Source of the DNA: CAZHYV01 sp964537055
Lineage (GTDB): Bacteria > Myxococcota_A > Polyangia > Palsa-1104 > JAEUJZ01
Assembly: GCA_964537055.1 (NCBI GenBank)
Contig: CAZHYV010000004.1
Span: forward strand, 1-64,000
Direction: 5' to 3'
Length of the DNA: 64,000 nucleotides
A program made the position numbers and the translations under genes. Positions 44,535 through 52,251 of this stretch are shown piece by piece. The first letter of the stretch is position 1. Each line of letters begins with the position of its first letter. Below the pieces are notes generated by a model. It was not told the origin of the DNA, made no database searches, and was given only the letters and a program-made list of their open reading frames with translations.

Positions 44535-45239
44535 TTAGGCCTTATAAGACTCTTTTAAAGGACAATTGAAATAAAGACCAAACGAGGACCCTCCAGCTTG
44601 GGCTACTGCTTCTGCGAACCCAACACAGTTATGGGGAAGAACCAACCAAAACCAGGTTTTCCGTAGCAACGATTTGAGCGCCTTTCTTGCCTTTTCAGGC
44701 TCAGGAATTTCAATCTCATACCGGAAGACTTCCCTTTTTCCATTTTCCCGTAAGTATCTCTGATAGCCTTGTTCATCCATGACAAAGGGATAATCATACC
44801 ACGTATGAATGTGAAAATACCACCCTCCTGTCCCTCCTACATTCACAAGCATGTGGCCACAAGGGGTCGAGCCCGTTACAACGATAGGATAGATCTTCTC
44901 CATTGAGAACTTATCTAGATCTAGCTGAGGAAAGTATCCCACCGGAGCTCCATCATACCCTGCACCCAATCCTTCGAAAGGGGAGGAATGAGAAAGCGCC
45001 GCAATCAGAAAGCTTTTGTCTACCTCTTCCGCTTCTTGGCAGTCACAAAGAGGCGAAGTCTTTTGGGTTTTTCGATCTTGTATCAGCAATCGCGGAGCCT
45101 GTTCTTTTTCTCCATCAACCATAAGTAAGGTGGGCTTCTCCTCCTCATCATCTTGGACGGGTCCGCAAAAATTCAAGAAAAGAAGAAGAGGGCCTAGGAC
45201 AAGGAGGCTCAAAGACGAAAGCCGATTCCTCTTTTTCAT
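44535..45239 (-). CDS. Exported protein with a possible permuted papain-like fold
   Basis: A 234-residue protein with an N-terminal signal ending in FLNFCGPV (possible non-canonical lipoprotein) and a CDCQEAEEV pair. Its C-terminal half has PCGHMLVNVGG and, 100 residues later, LPHNCVGFAEAVAQAGG. A His before a distal NCxxFA is the order seen in circularly permuted NlpC/P60-LRAT-like enzymes, so it may be a cysteine hydrolase or acyltransferase. This is suggestive only. GGAGA precedes the ATG. Confidence 0.68.
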   Translation of the reverse strand: MKKRNRLSSLSLLVLGPLLLFLNFCGPVQDDEEEKPTLLMVDGEKEQAPRLLIQDRKTQKTSPLCDCQEAEEVDKSFLIAALSHSSPFEGLGAGYDGAPVGYFPQLDLDKFSMEKIYPIVVTGSTPCGHMLVNVGGTGGWYFHIHTWYDYPFVMDEQGYQRYLRENGKREVFRYEIEIPEPEKARKALKSLLRKTWFWLVLPHNCVGFAEAVAQAGGSSFGLYFNCPLKESYKA

Positions 45240-45491
45240 AAGATGTCTCCACTGGTTTGTTTCTAAAAATTATTATTTTGTTAGGGAATGACCTATCGTA
45301 AAAGAGACAGTAGGAGGAATTTCCAAGGAAATCAAACTTTTATTCTAGGCCCTCCAATCCTTTTGGTCTATATGTTACGGCGTAATCAGAAATAAAGGCA
45401 GGCTCCCATCGGCTCGGGCGGACTCGCTCAGTAGAAATTTGATGCTATTAGAACGGAAGTCCCCAACCGTATCTCTTAGATTAAAGTGTAA

Positions 45492-45670
45492 AGATTTTTC
45501 GAAGGATGCACCCGATCGGGCAAGCATGCTAAGTGCTTGAAATTGTTACTAAAAAATCGGGGCGAGAGGATTTGAACCTCCGATCCCCAGACCCCCAGTC
45601 TGGGGAATTCCGTCGAGAAATCCAAAAAGATTGTTCCGTAGAATCAAGAGATACCTGCTTTTTCATGACT
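45492..45670 (+). repeat. Direct repeat with 3' half of tRNA-Pro, copy 1
   Basis: This repeat matches the sequence downstream of the intact tRNA-Pro and its 3' half (tRNA-derived part about 45557-45603, minus-strand sense). At CCCCCAGTCTGG the match to the tRNA stops, inside the anticodon arm, and continues as GGAATTCCGTCGAG. The part after the break (to about 45670) is shared only with copy 2. The preceding gap 45240-45491 holds nothing else I can support. Confidence 0.85.
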
Positions 45671-45698
45671 TAATGGATTACCTTTCCCCTTGAACAGT

Positions 45699-46964
45699 AT
45701 GTTTAAATTTGCAACAAATCATTTCATGCTCATGTTCTTGAATCCAAAGCCCCAAATCGTCTTATTGTTTGTGCTAGTTCTTTTGAAAGAGTTTCTACAA
45801 AAACCTAGTTGGGGTCTAGAGCCTATCTCACCTCTAAAAGCTATTAAAGCTCCTAAACTCTCTTTAGGAGCAAGAGCTTCCCAAAAAATCACGAAGTTTA
45901 ATTCTTCTAACACACCTTCCTCAGAAAAATTAAACTTCGTGCATAAGTTCTCCCAAGCCTTTTCACTGATAGCAGAGAAGATGGGGCCGAGTGTTGCAAA
46001 AGTAAAAATACAAGAAGAATTACTACAGGGACAGAGAACCTCTTCCCCTTTCAGGATTCAAGAGGAGGAACTTCCCACTGATGATTCTGGGATGGCTTCC
46101 TACACCGCAGGCTCTGCCTTTGTTGTAGATGAACATGGTATTTTAGCTACTAGCTATCATGTAGTCAGAGACTCGAATTCTATCGAGGTCGCTTTTAAGG
46201 AAGGCACCTCCTTTGGTGCGAAGTTAATAGCTGTAGACCAGACCCTTGATCTTGCATTACTTCAGCTTATGGACATAAGAGATTTCAGATTAAAACCGGT
46301 AGTATGGGGAGACTCCGAAAGTCTGCGAGTTGGAGAGGGGGTCGTTGTCATCGGGCACCCCTTTGGAATGGATCAAACAGTCACGGTAGGAATTATTAGT
46401 GGTACCCACCGTACACTTCGATATCGATCGGGAATAAAAGAGCGCTCTATCATTTATCGAAACTTACTGCAGACTGATTCATCAATTCATGCAGGAAATT
46501 CTGGTGGCCCCTGGTTCAATCTTTCAGGAGAAGTCATTGGGATTAGCACATTGCTTATGAACCCAGGTGGAGGCAGCGGCGGGATTGGTTTTGCGATTCC
46601 TTCGAATGAAGCACAAACAAGCATACAGAGGATGATAACAGCAAGGAACATCATTTTTAGAGAGCTAGGTATAGTTATGGAGCCTTATACGCATCAAAGT
46701 CGAGAAATGCTAGAGAATAGAATAGGAAAAAAAGATCAAGGAGGAGTTATTGCTGAGATCAAACTTGGCAGTGTAGCAGAGATAGCTGGGCTTCTGCCTA
46801 ACGATGTTCTTCTTACTATAGAAGATCAATCTTTTTCTAATGAGAGTGAGCTAGCTAGGCTTATTATACATCGAGCTCAGAAAAACACTTTACGGATTGA
46901 GATTTTGCGTAGGGGACAAAGAGACCCCCAGGCTCTATCTGTAAAAATGAAAATGCTTCCTTAA
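45699..46964 (+). CDS. HtrA/DegP-like serine protease
   Basis: A 421-residue trypsin-like protease with an N-terminal membrane anchor (about 17-35) and a PDZ domain. From ATG 45699 the triad is His154 (ILATSYHVV, with Tyr where most HtrA have Asn), Asp184 (TLDLALLQL) and Ser268 (QTDSSIHAGNSGGP). The PDZ region (about 345-415) has GGVIAEIKLGSVAEIAGLLP. It acts in the periplasm in protein quality control. A TTG start at 45690 is an alternative. It immediately follows repeat copy 1 and lies between two tRNA-Pro fragments, so it may be accessory rather than the housekeeping DegP. Confidence 0.92.
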   Translation: MFKFATNHFMLMFLNPKPQIVLLFVLVLLKEFLQKPSWGLEPISPLKAIKAPKLSLGARASQKITKFNSSNTPSSEKLNFVHKFSQAFSLIAEKMGPSVAKVKIQEELLQGQRTSSPFRIQEEELPTDDSGMASYTAGSAFVVDEHGILATSYHVVRDSNSIEVAFKEGTSFGAKLIAVDQTLDLALLQLMDIRDFRLKPVVWGDSESLRVGEGVVVIGHPFGMDQTVTVGIISGTHRTLRYRSGIKERSIIYRNLLQTDSSIHAGNSGGPWFNLSGEVIGISTLLMNPGGGSGGIGFAIPSNEAQTSIQRMITARNIIFRELGIVMEPYTHQSREMLENRIGKKDQGGVIAEIKLGSVAEIAGLLPNDVLLTIEDQSFSNESELARLIIHRAQKNTLRIEILRRGQRDPQALSVKMKMLP

Positions 46965-47356
46965 GTTTTCTTCGAAAGCTTTGGCTGTCTTGCTGATTGT
47001 GCTTTTAACGAAACATACCGGAACGTTTTTGAAAAAAATGTACTTTTGGAGTCTTTTTTCTTCTCTTCTACCACTGCAGAAACTTCTGAGAATCGATTAG
47101 GTTCCATCGATACGGTACTTACCCCTTCATTTTCTAAGTCTTGTTTAAGTAATTCCAAAAAATTAGAAGGAATTCCTTCTGGTGGTTCATCTAAGATAGT
47201 TGGAATTTCCTTAATCGGCGTGCTAATGTTATCATTTCCAGAAATTTCATAGATGACTTTCCCCGCAGGTGTTTCAGACACTGGCGGCTCCGAACCACAG
47301 CCTGCAATAAGGAAGATAAAACTCATGCTCATCCAAATGTTGCTTTTCTTCCACAT
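46961..47356 (-). CDS. Short lipoprotein with ISTPIK motif
   Basis: ATG 47356 follows a strong AGGAGG and gives 131 residues; a longer frame to 47398 is unlikely. The lipobox is FIFLIAGCGSE. Residues about 30-80 (ISGNDNISTPIKEIPTILDE, PPEGIPSNFLELLKQDLE) closely match the first part of the 47949-48839 lipoprotein. The C-terminal domain of that protein is replaced by a short basic tail. It may be a truncated paralog or a dedicated short form. The 3' end overlaps the convergent protease gene by 4 nt. Confidence 0.78.
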   Translation of the reverse strand: MWKKSNIWMSMSFIFLIAGCGSEPPVSETPAGKVIYEISGNDNISTPIKEIPTILDEPPEGIPSNFLELLKQDLENEGVSTVSMEPNRFSEVSAVVEEKKKDSKSTFFSKTFRYVSLKAQSARQPKLSKKT

Positions 47357-47390
47357 AGTTCCTCCTATTTCATGTTTCTCTTTGACAAGT

Positions 47391-47909
47391 TTACACAATG
47401 GGTTTCTCTAGCGTCTCACTAAAAGATTGTGCCATTTGCAGGGCTCGCTCCTCATTCCCCGCCTGGACGAGCAGTTGAGCATCTCGATCTGAACGAATCG
47501 CTTCCACCTCCCAAGAGGAAGAACCCCGCAATCGAGCCGTCCTTTGGACTCGTATTCCGGCTATCTTCTCTACAGGAATTACTCGTTTCCACGGAAGAAA
47601 GAAAAATCGGTCTTGAATCTCAAGCAATCTTTTCTCTTTGTCGTAATAAATCTTTTGATTCATAAACCATAGGCTCAGAAAGAACAGAGATAATAGCTCT
47701 GCAAGTACCCATCCCACAGGCCGAGAAAAATTTCCATCCACTTTGACCTCAAAAAAAGGAAGCTGGACATAGATTCCATATCGATAAAGGATCTTCAGAA
47801 TGAGGAGATAAGTTACCAAAATTGCAATCGGAAGAAAGAGGATTGCGATGAACCATGGAAATCGAGCAGAGTAAAGCAATTGGCGATTTGATTGATCGTG
47901 ACTCTTCAT
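47391..47909 (-). CDS. Membrane protein with PH-like domain
   Basis: A 172-residue protein with two membrane segments (about 17-40 and 63-83) followed by a small beta-rich domain (YYDKEKRLLEIQDRFFFLPW, VIPVEKIAGIRVQ, SWEVEAIRSD) with the strand order of bacterial PH-like domains. There are no catalytic residues. AAGGTG precedes the ATG. It lies between the two ISTPIK-motif lipoproteins on the same strand. Confidence 0.75.
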   Translation of the reverse strand: MKSHDQSNRQLLYSARFPWFIAILFLPIAILVTYLLILKILYRYGIYVQLPFFEVKVDGNFSRPVGWVLAELLSLFFLSLWFMNQKIYYDKEKRLLEIQDRFFFLPWKRVIPVEKIAGIRVQRTARLRGSSSWEVEAIRSDRDAQLLVQAGNEERALQMAQSFSETLEKPIV

Positions 47910-47948
47910 ATGGCTAACACCTTATCTCCTAACCCTCATCTTAATGAC

Positions 47949-48839
47949 CTATGAATTTGGAATCCACCCAATTTCGATAAAACCGCCAAAGCACCCTGAG
48001 CTTCCTGCATTGACAATCTCACCCTCACTACTTGGGCAGATATCATAGGACACATTCCCTTGTATACCCGCTTGTACCTTAGCGCCTACCTTATTTGCTA
48101 GCTGGTTGAGAGTAGCACCTACAGGAAGACGGCGCAGCAAATCGATAAAAACAATTCCTTCGAGAGACCCTTTGCATTTACTCGAAAGCCCACATACAAA
48201 TCCTACGGAAAGTCCATTGATGATATCGAAACTAAACTTTTTGGCAGGAGAAAAGAACGCTACCCCAGCGAGAGAGAAGTCCTTATACCATTCCACTTGG
48301 CATTCTGGTGCGCAGGTGCCGTACTTTCCCCACTTAAGTCTAGAATCAGTCCAAATATGATAGGCATTGTCTTTAGGCCACTTTTGATACATAGATAGCC
48401 CATAAAATGAATCACCTTTATGATAGCCTAACCCTCCCCAGAGCCACCCTGTTAAGTCGATACTTCCTTTCTCAAAGTCAACACACAATTCAACGGAGGC
48501 TACCATTCCAAATTCAATTGGAATCCCCGATAAAGAACTAGCACTCGCTGAGGCCATAGAAACCCCATCTTTTTGAATGACCTTCTCTAACTGCTGAAGA
48601 AAGTCGGAGGGTATTCCGCTTGGAGGCTCATTTAGAATTTTAGGGATCCCCTTGATGGGTGTACTGATCTTATTATTCCCTGTAACTTGAAAAACGATCC
48701 CTCTCAGAGGATCGGTCAAGGCCTGTTTCCTAAAAGGGTGTTGATTTCGGGGTTTCGAGCTTTCCTGTTGCCAAGAACACTGTAGAATTAAAAACCCTAA
48801 GATGAGAGTAGTAATCTTCACAGAAGAATTTTTGGCCAA
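47949..48839 (-). CDS. Lipoprotein with ISTPIK motif and C-terminal beta domain
   Basis: A 296-residue lipoprotein (LGFLILQCSW, Cys about 21). The N-terminal motif region (VTGNNKISTPIKGIPKILNE, PPSGIPSDFLQQL) is shared with the short paralog. A ~180-residue beta-rich domain with paired cysteines (CAPEC, CGLSSKC, ICPSSEGE, SSGCFGG) follows and ends in FIEIGWIPNS. The start is a TTG at 48839, with AGGAGG five bases upstream on the minus strand. No family is recognised. Confidence 0.78.
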   Translation of the reverse strand: MAKNSSVKITTLILGFLILQCSWQQESSKPRNQHPFRKQALTDPLRGIVFQVTGNNKISTPIKGIPKILNEPPSGIPSDFLQQLEKVIQKDGVSMASASASSLSGIPIEFGMVASVELCVDFEKGSIDLTGWLWGGLGYHKGDSFYGLSMYQKWPKDNAYHIWTDSRLKWGKYGTCAPECQVEWYKDFSLAGVAFFSPAKKFSFDIINGLSVGFVCGLSSKCKGSLEGIVFIDLLRRLPVGATLNQLANKVGAKVQAGIQGNVSYDICPSSEGEIVNAGSSGCFGGFIEIGWIPNS

Positions 48840-49099
48840 GGTACCCTCCTACCATTTTCTAAAAATCAATAATAATTTAGGACCCTTGTCAAACTTTTAT
48901 TTTCCTTTTTAGGTCTCGAAGAGTACAAAGAAAACTTGGGATTCGCTGAAATACTGGCTTCTTCTTAAACATTTGGAGGGCTGGTACGGCAGAGCTTTGC
49001 TTTAAGCCACGAATCGTTCTCAACCACGCTTGCGCATTATGCGGCTCTAGGAGCCTGGGCGCAGCACCACCAAACAAGATTACTTTCACACCTACAACA
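48840..49099. other. Gap before repeat copy 2
   Basis: No gene is supported here. A minus-strand open frame (48889-49089) reads FGGAAPRLLEPHNAQAWLRT and looks partly protein-like but lacks a ribosome binding site and family; it may be debris. Confidence 0.3.
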
Positions 49100-49317
49100 A
49101 GGAGGTGGGGCGCACTCTTTGCCCAATTGAATCGTTCCGTAAGGATTTTTCGAAGGATGTACCCGATCGGGCAAACATGCTAAGTGGTTGAAAATACTAC
49201 CAAAAAAATCGGGGCGAGAGGATTTGAACTTCCGACCCCCAGTCTGGGGAATTCCGTTGAGAAATCTAAAAAGATTATTCCGTAGAATCAAGAGATACCT
49301 GCCTTTTTCATGACTTA
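49100..49317 (+). repeat. Direct repeat with 3' half of tRNA-Pro, copy 2
   Basis: It contains the left arm shared with copy 3 (GGAGGTGGGGCGCACTCTTT, then ATTGAATCGTTCCGTAAGGA) and the common core with the tRNA 3' half (49209-49247, missing 8 bases of the anticodon-arm region). The right arm (GGGGAATTCCGTTGAGAAAT to TTTTTCATGACTTA) is shared with copy 1. It is thus a bridge between the other two copies. From 49318 to 49469 there is only the ribosome binding site of the DUF523 gene. Confidence 0.85.
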
Positions 49318-49469
49318 TCTACGGATTGATTCATCGGGATTCGGATTAGCTCAATTCATGATTGGAGTAAAATTTACGATCTCACTTTTCTCTGTTAGTA
49401 AAAAGAAGGTACCTGCCCTATTTCGTTACTCAGGTTCCTTCTCAAGGGTTCTGTGGTATGGAGCAAAGA

Positions 49470-49888
49470 ATGGAAAAAATTCTCGTGAGTGCTTGCTTGT
49501 TAGGAGCGCCTGTTCGTTATAACGGAAAGGATGCTGCCATCGAAAGTCTCTTACTGGCTCGCTGGCAGCAAGAAGGACGCCTCCTTTCCTTGTGCCCCGA
49601 GCAACAAGGAGGCCTTAAAACCCCACGTCCCGCCGCAGAGATTCTGGGAGAAGACGGGAGAGCTGTCTTGCAGAGAAAAGCCAAGGTGGTCGACCAAGCA
49701 CTTCAGGAGTATACGGATGCTTTCTTACAAGGAGCTTACGCAGCTCTAAGCGTCTGTCAACGACACCAAATCAAAATCGCTATTTTGAAGACGGAACTTC
49801 AGGAGGCCGCCCACTGCCTCGATGTCCTTATAGCACAAGGCTCTTCGGGGTGATTCCTTACGAGCAAACTGAAAACTTTTATCCCTAA
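49470..49888 (+). pseudogene. Decayed DUF523 gene
   Basis: The N-terminal part is a normal DUF523 protein (ILVSACLLGAPVRYNGKDAA, LLARWQQEGRLLSLCPEQQG, GLKTPRPAAEIL). At the point where the family has a conserved Ser-Pro-Ser-Cys-Gly motif the frame runs into unrelated residues and stops at 49853. In another frame from 49790 the DNA continues as DGTSGGR and then FGVIPYEQTENF to a stop at 49888, resembling the family C terminus. About a dozen codons, including the cysteine motif, are deleted with a frame change. GGAG precedes ATG 49470. Confidence 0.65.
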
Positions 49889-49979
49889 TAGGTAAACAAA
49901 GACCAATGAAACGACAACAAAAAGTCTGTTCTAACAAGCTAAAAGGGTCTGTTTCGCAGCTGCCAAATAGGTTCAAGCC

Positions 49980-50465
49980 ATGACCGCAAGTGAACTGGAG
50001 GGTCGAGTCCGTGCAGCCTGGACTAGCATCGCGGCACCTCCTGCAGAAGACATGAAGCTTATGGCGTGGGGTTGGGGAGAAGAGGCTGCGCGTGCGTTCA
50101 TCGGAGTTGCTCCCATGGATGTTGATATACAGTCGCACGGATTTCACGCAGCAACACCGCTTTTTGATTTGCCACCGCGTGCAGCGGCAGCTTATCTTGG
50201 GACATATCTTCTATCGTTGATCCAGTCGCTGCAATTTCAAGAAGCGGTTGGCTTGTTCGATGATATCGTTACCCGGGCACACATAATCACGTGCATGACG
50301 AATCTGCGATTCTGGCATAGGGTCGTACGTGGACAATTACCACTGAATTGTCAACAGGTGGTAGCTCATGTGGCGCGCTTCTTGGCGGCCCGCCAGGAGG
50401 CCCTAGCGCTAAAGCCCGAGCAAGTACAGACATTGCTCGAACTCGCAGATGGTTCCCAGCCATAG
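49980..50465 (+). CDS. Hypothetical protein of atypical composition
   Basis: A 161-residue soluble, helix-rich protein (WGWGEEAARAFIGVAPMDVD, LPPRAAAAYLGTYLLSLIQS) without a signal peptide. It is visibly richer in GCG/GTC-type codons and GC than its neighbours. No ribosome binding site stands out. It lies inside the tRNA-Pro repeat region between a dead DUF523 gene and a DUF4143 ATPase, consistent with an acquired gene. It may belong to a small DUF of unknown function; I cannot name it. Confidence 0.6.
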   Translation: MTASELEGRVRAAWTSIAAPPAEDMKLMAWGWGEEAARAFIGVAPMDVDIQSHGFHAATPLFDLPPRAAAAYLGTYLLSLIQSLQFQEAVGLFDDIVTRAHIITCMTNLRFWHRVVRGQLPLNCQQVVAHVARFLAARQEALALKPEQVQTLLELADGSQP

Positions 50466-50591
50466 CCCAAAAAGGTGAATTTCAAAGGCTTCTGGTCCCC
50501 TAGCAAAATCGAAGCCGAAGGGAGCGCGTCTTTCTCATAAACCGCCCGACCCGCTTCCATAGGCTATTCATCTACCCATTTCTGCTCCTTA

Positions 50592-50620
50592 TTGACATCA
50601 ATGCCAAAATACCGTACGTT
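50592..50620 (+). promoter_or_regulatory. Promoter of the DUF4143 ATPase gene
   Basis: A consensus -35 TTGACA (50592-50597), a 17-bp spacer and TACGTT (50615-50620). The predicted start lies about 2 nt before ATG 50629, which has no ribosome binding site. Confidence 0.5.
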
Positions 50621-50628
50621 TCCGCATC

Positions 50629-51786
50629 ATGCTGCAAAGATTATGTAAGCTCCCAGAGAAAAGGTCATTTTTCCTCTTTGGTGCCCGTCAAACCGGAAAA
50701 ACCACCTTGGTCCGCTCTCTTTTATCCCCACAGGACTGGGCAATCGATCTATTAAAAAATGATACTTACTTCTCCTATAAAAAAGATCCTTCTCTCTTTC
50801 GTAGAGAAGCGGAAAAAAAGATAGCAAATCAGCCCTCTTTACGAATCATGATTGATGAGATTCAGAAAGTCCCTGAGCTTCTTTCTGAAGTACATTATCT
50901 CATTGAGCAATATCCCGGTATCCAATTTATGATGACGGGATCAAACGCTCGGAAGCTAAGAAGAGGCGCAGCAAACCTACTAGCAGGAAGAGCTTTCAGT
51001 AGAATGTTATTTCCGCTCACGTATCAAGAAACTGCCCCACAGTTCCACCTAGAAGACACCCTGCTCTACGGCTCTTTGCCCGCTGTTTTATCTTTATCTC
51101 CAACAGACAAACGAGATTTTTTAAGGGCTTATACTGACACCTATTTAAAAGAAGAAATCCAGGCTGAAGCTTTGGTTAGAAATCTAGGGGGATTTCATCG
51201 CTTCTTAGAAGTCGCCTCTGCTCAATGCGGTGAGACGATTAATTTTGCCTCCATTGCGAGAGAAAGCGGAATTGCTTCGCGTACGATCCAAAGTTATTAC
51301 GAAATTCTAGAAGACACATTGATCGGTTTTCGATTAGAGGCTTGGAGGAAGAGTGCTCGCAAACGACTTTTGGAACATCCAAAATTCTATCTTTTCGATA
51401 CAGGGGTTACGAATGCTATCAATCATCGTTTAGAAGGAAGGCTAGACCCTGTCCAAAAAGGAAGGTTATTTGAACAATTTATTATTTTAGAAACGGTGAG
51501 GATGCTTTCTTATCAGCAAAGTGACATACGGGCTTATTATTGGAGAACCAACCATGGGGCTGAGGTAGATTTGGTCTTAGAAAAAAACAATGATCTGATT
51601 GCAGGGATTGAGATCAAATCATCTCGAGAGATTGCTAGAGCTGATCTGACCGGGCTTCGCTCCCTGAAAGAGGATTATCCCCATGCAAAATCGTTCATTG
51701 TTTCGCAGCTTCCGCACAGCTTCGACCTTGATTTTGCGACTGTATTGTCGTTTCAAGATTATTTTCAGTGGTTATTAACCCAATAG
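50629..51786 (+). CDS. AAA+ ATPase with DUF4143 domain (copy 1)
   Basis: A 385-residue protein. The Walker A is GARQTGKTTLV (about 18-28), the Walker B IMIDEIQKVPEL (about 73-84) and sensor 1 MMTGSNARKL. A winged-helix-like part (about 200-240; ASIARESGIASRTIQSYYEI) is followed by the C-terminal DUF4143 nuclease-like fold (RGRLFEQFIILE-type segment, then YYWRTNHGAEVDLVLE and GIEIKSS with the D-x-E-x-K arrangement). Such genes are mobile, patchily spread, and of unclear role. It sits between tRNA-Pro repeats. Confidence 0.9.
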   Translation: MLQRLCKLPEKRSFFLFGARQTGKTTLVRSLLSPQDWAIDLLKNDTYFSYKKDPSLFRREAEKKIANQPSLRIMIDEIQKVPELLSEVHYLIEQYPGIQFMMTGSNARKLRRGAANLLAGRAFSRMLFPLTYQETAPQFHLEDTLLYGSLPAVLSLSPTDKRDFLRAYTDTYLKEEIQAEALVRNLGGFHRFLEVASAQCGETINFASIARESGIASRTIQSYYEILEDTLIGFRLEAWRKSARKRLLEHPKFYLFDTGVTNAINHRLEGRLDPVQKGRLFEQFIILETVRMLSYQQSDIRAYYWRTNHGAEVDLVLEKNNDLIAGIEIKSSREIARADLTGLRSLKEDYPHAKSFIVSQLPHSFDLDFATVLSFQDYFQWLLTQ

Positions 51787-51824
51787 GAAATCTCTTGAAC
51801 TTATACACTCTGTCTTCATTTTCC

Positions 51825-52020
51825 AAAGGAGGTGGGGCGCAATATTTGCCCAATTGAATCGTTCCGTAAACGTTCCGTAAGGATTTTTCGAAGGATGTAC
51901 CCGATCGGGCAAACATGCTAACTGCTTGAAATTGTTACTAAAAAATCGGGGCGAGAGGATTTGAACCTCCGACCCCCAGACCCCCAGTCTGGTGCGCTAA
52001 CCAGGCTGCGCCACGCCCCG
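51825..52020 (+). repeat. Parental repeat: tRNA-Pro plus downstream region, copy 3
   Basis: It comprises the complete tRNA-Pro and about 120 bp downstream of it (left arm from GGAGGTGGGGCGCAATATTT). Copies 1 and 2 carry only the tRNA 3' half plus this downstream sequence. The left arm also has a small internal duplication (CGTTCCGTAA twice at 51860-51880). Confidence 0.85.
51946..52020 (-). tRNA. tRNA-Pro (anticodon GGG)
   Basis: Read on the minus strand: acceptor stem CGGGGCG/CGCCCCG, D-arm GCGC-loop-GCGC and anticodon arm CCAGA-CTGGGGG-TCTGG with anticodon GGG. A 5-base variable loop and T-arm GGAGG-TTCAAAT-CCTCT follow, then discriminator A. CCA is not encoded. A T-tract follows at once and may end transcription. 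A promoter lies just upstream. Confidence 0.95.
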
Positions 52021-52032
52021 AAAAGTAAAGTG

Positions 52033-52061
52033 GTTTTATCAGCAATACGCTTTGCCGTCAA
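52033..52061 (-). promoter_or_regulatory. Promoter of tRNA-Pro
   Basis: Minus strand: TTGACG (52061-52056), 17-bp spacer, TAAAAC (52038-52033), about 13 nt before the mature 5' end of the tRNA. The remaining bases up to the gene at 52252 show nothing else. Confidence 0.65.
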
Positions 52062-52251
52062 GGATTGTTCCATAAGCCTCCAGAAAATCTAGCGTCCCCT
52101 TCCAGATACCCCTGTAGACTACCTCAAGGCCAGAGCATTCGTGAGTCAGCTGTTGCAAAACGCGCTTCCAGCCAGCGATGGCCCGTCCCCTTCTGGCCCT
52201 TTTCTTATAAAATTCATACCTTAGCCGCCAAGAATCTGCTATAACTCACGA

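Noticed and set aside
48889..49089. Minus-strand open frame that reads partly like protein
   Set aside because: No start signal and no family; listed only as possible debris in the gap.
45492..52020. Complete integrative element or prophage between tRNA-Pro repeats
   Set aside because: No integrase, relaxase, phage or transposase gene is visible, so only the repeats and accessory genes are claimed.
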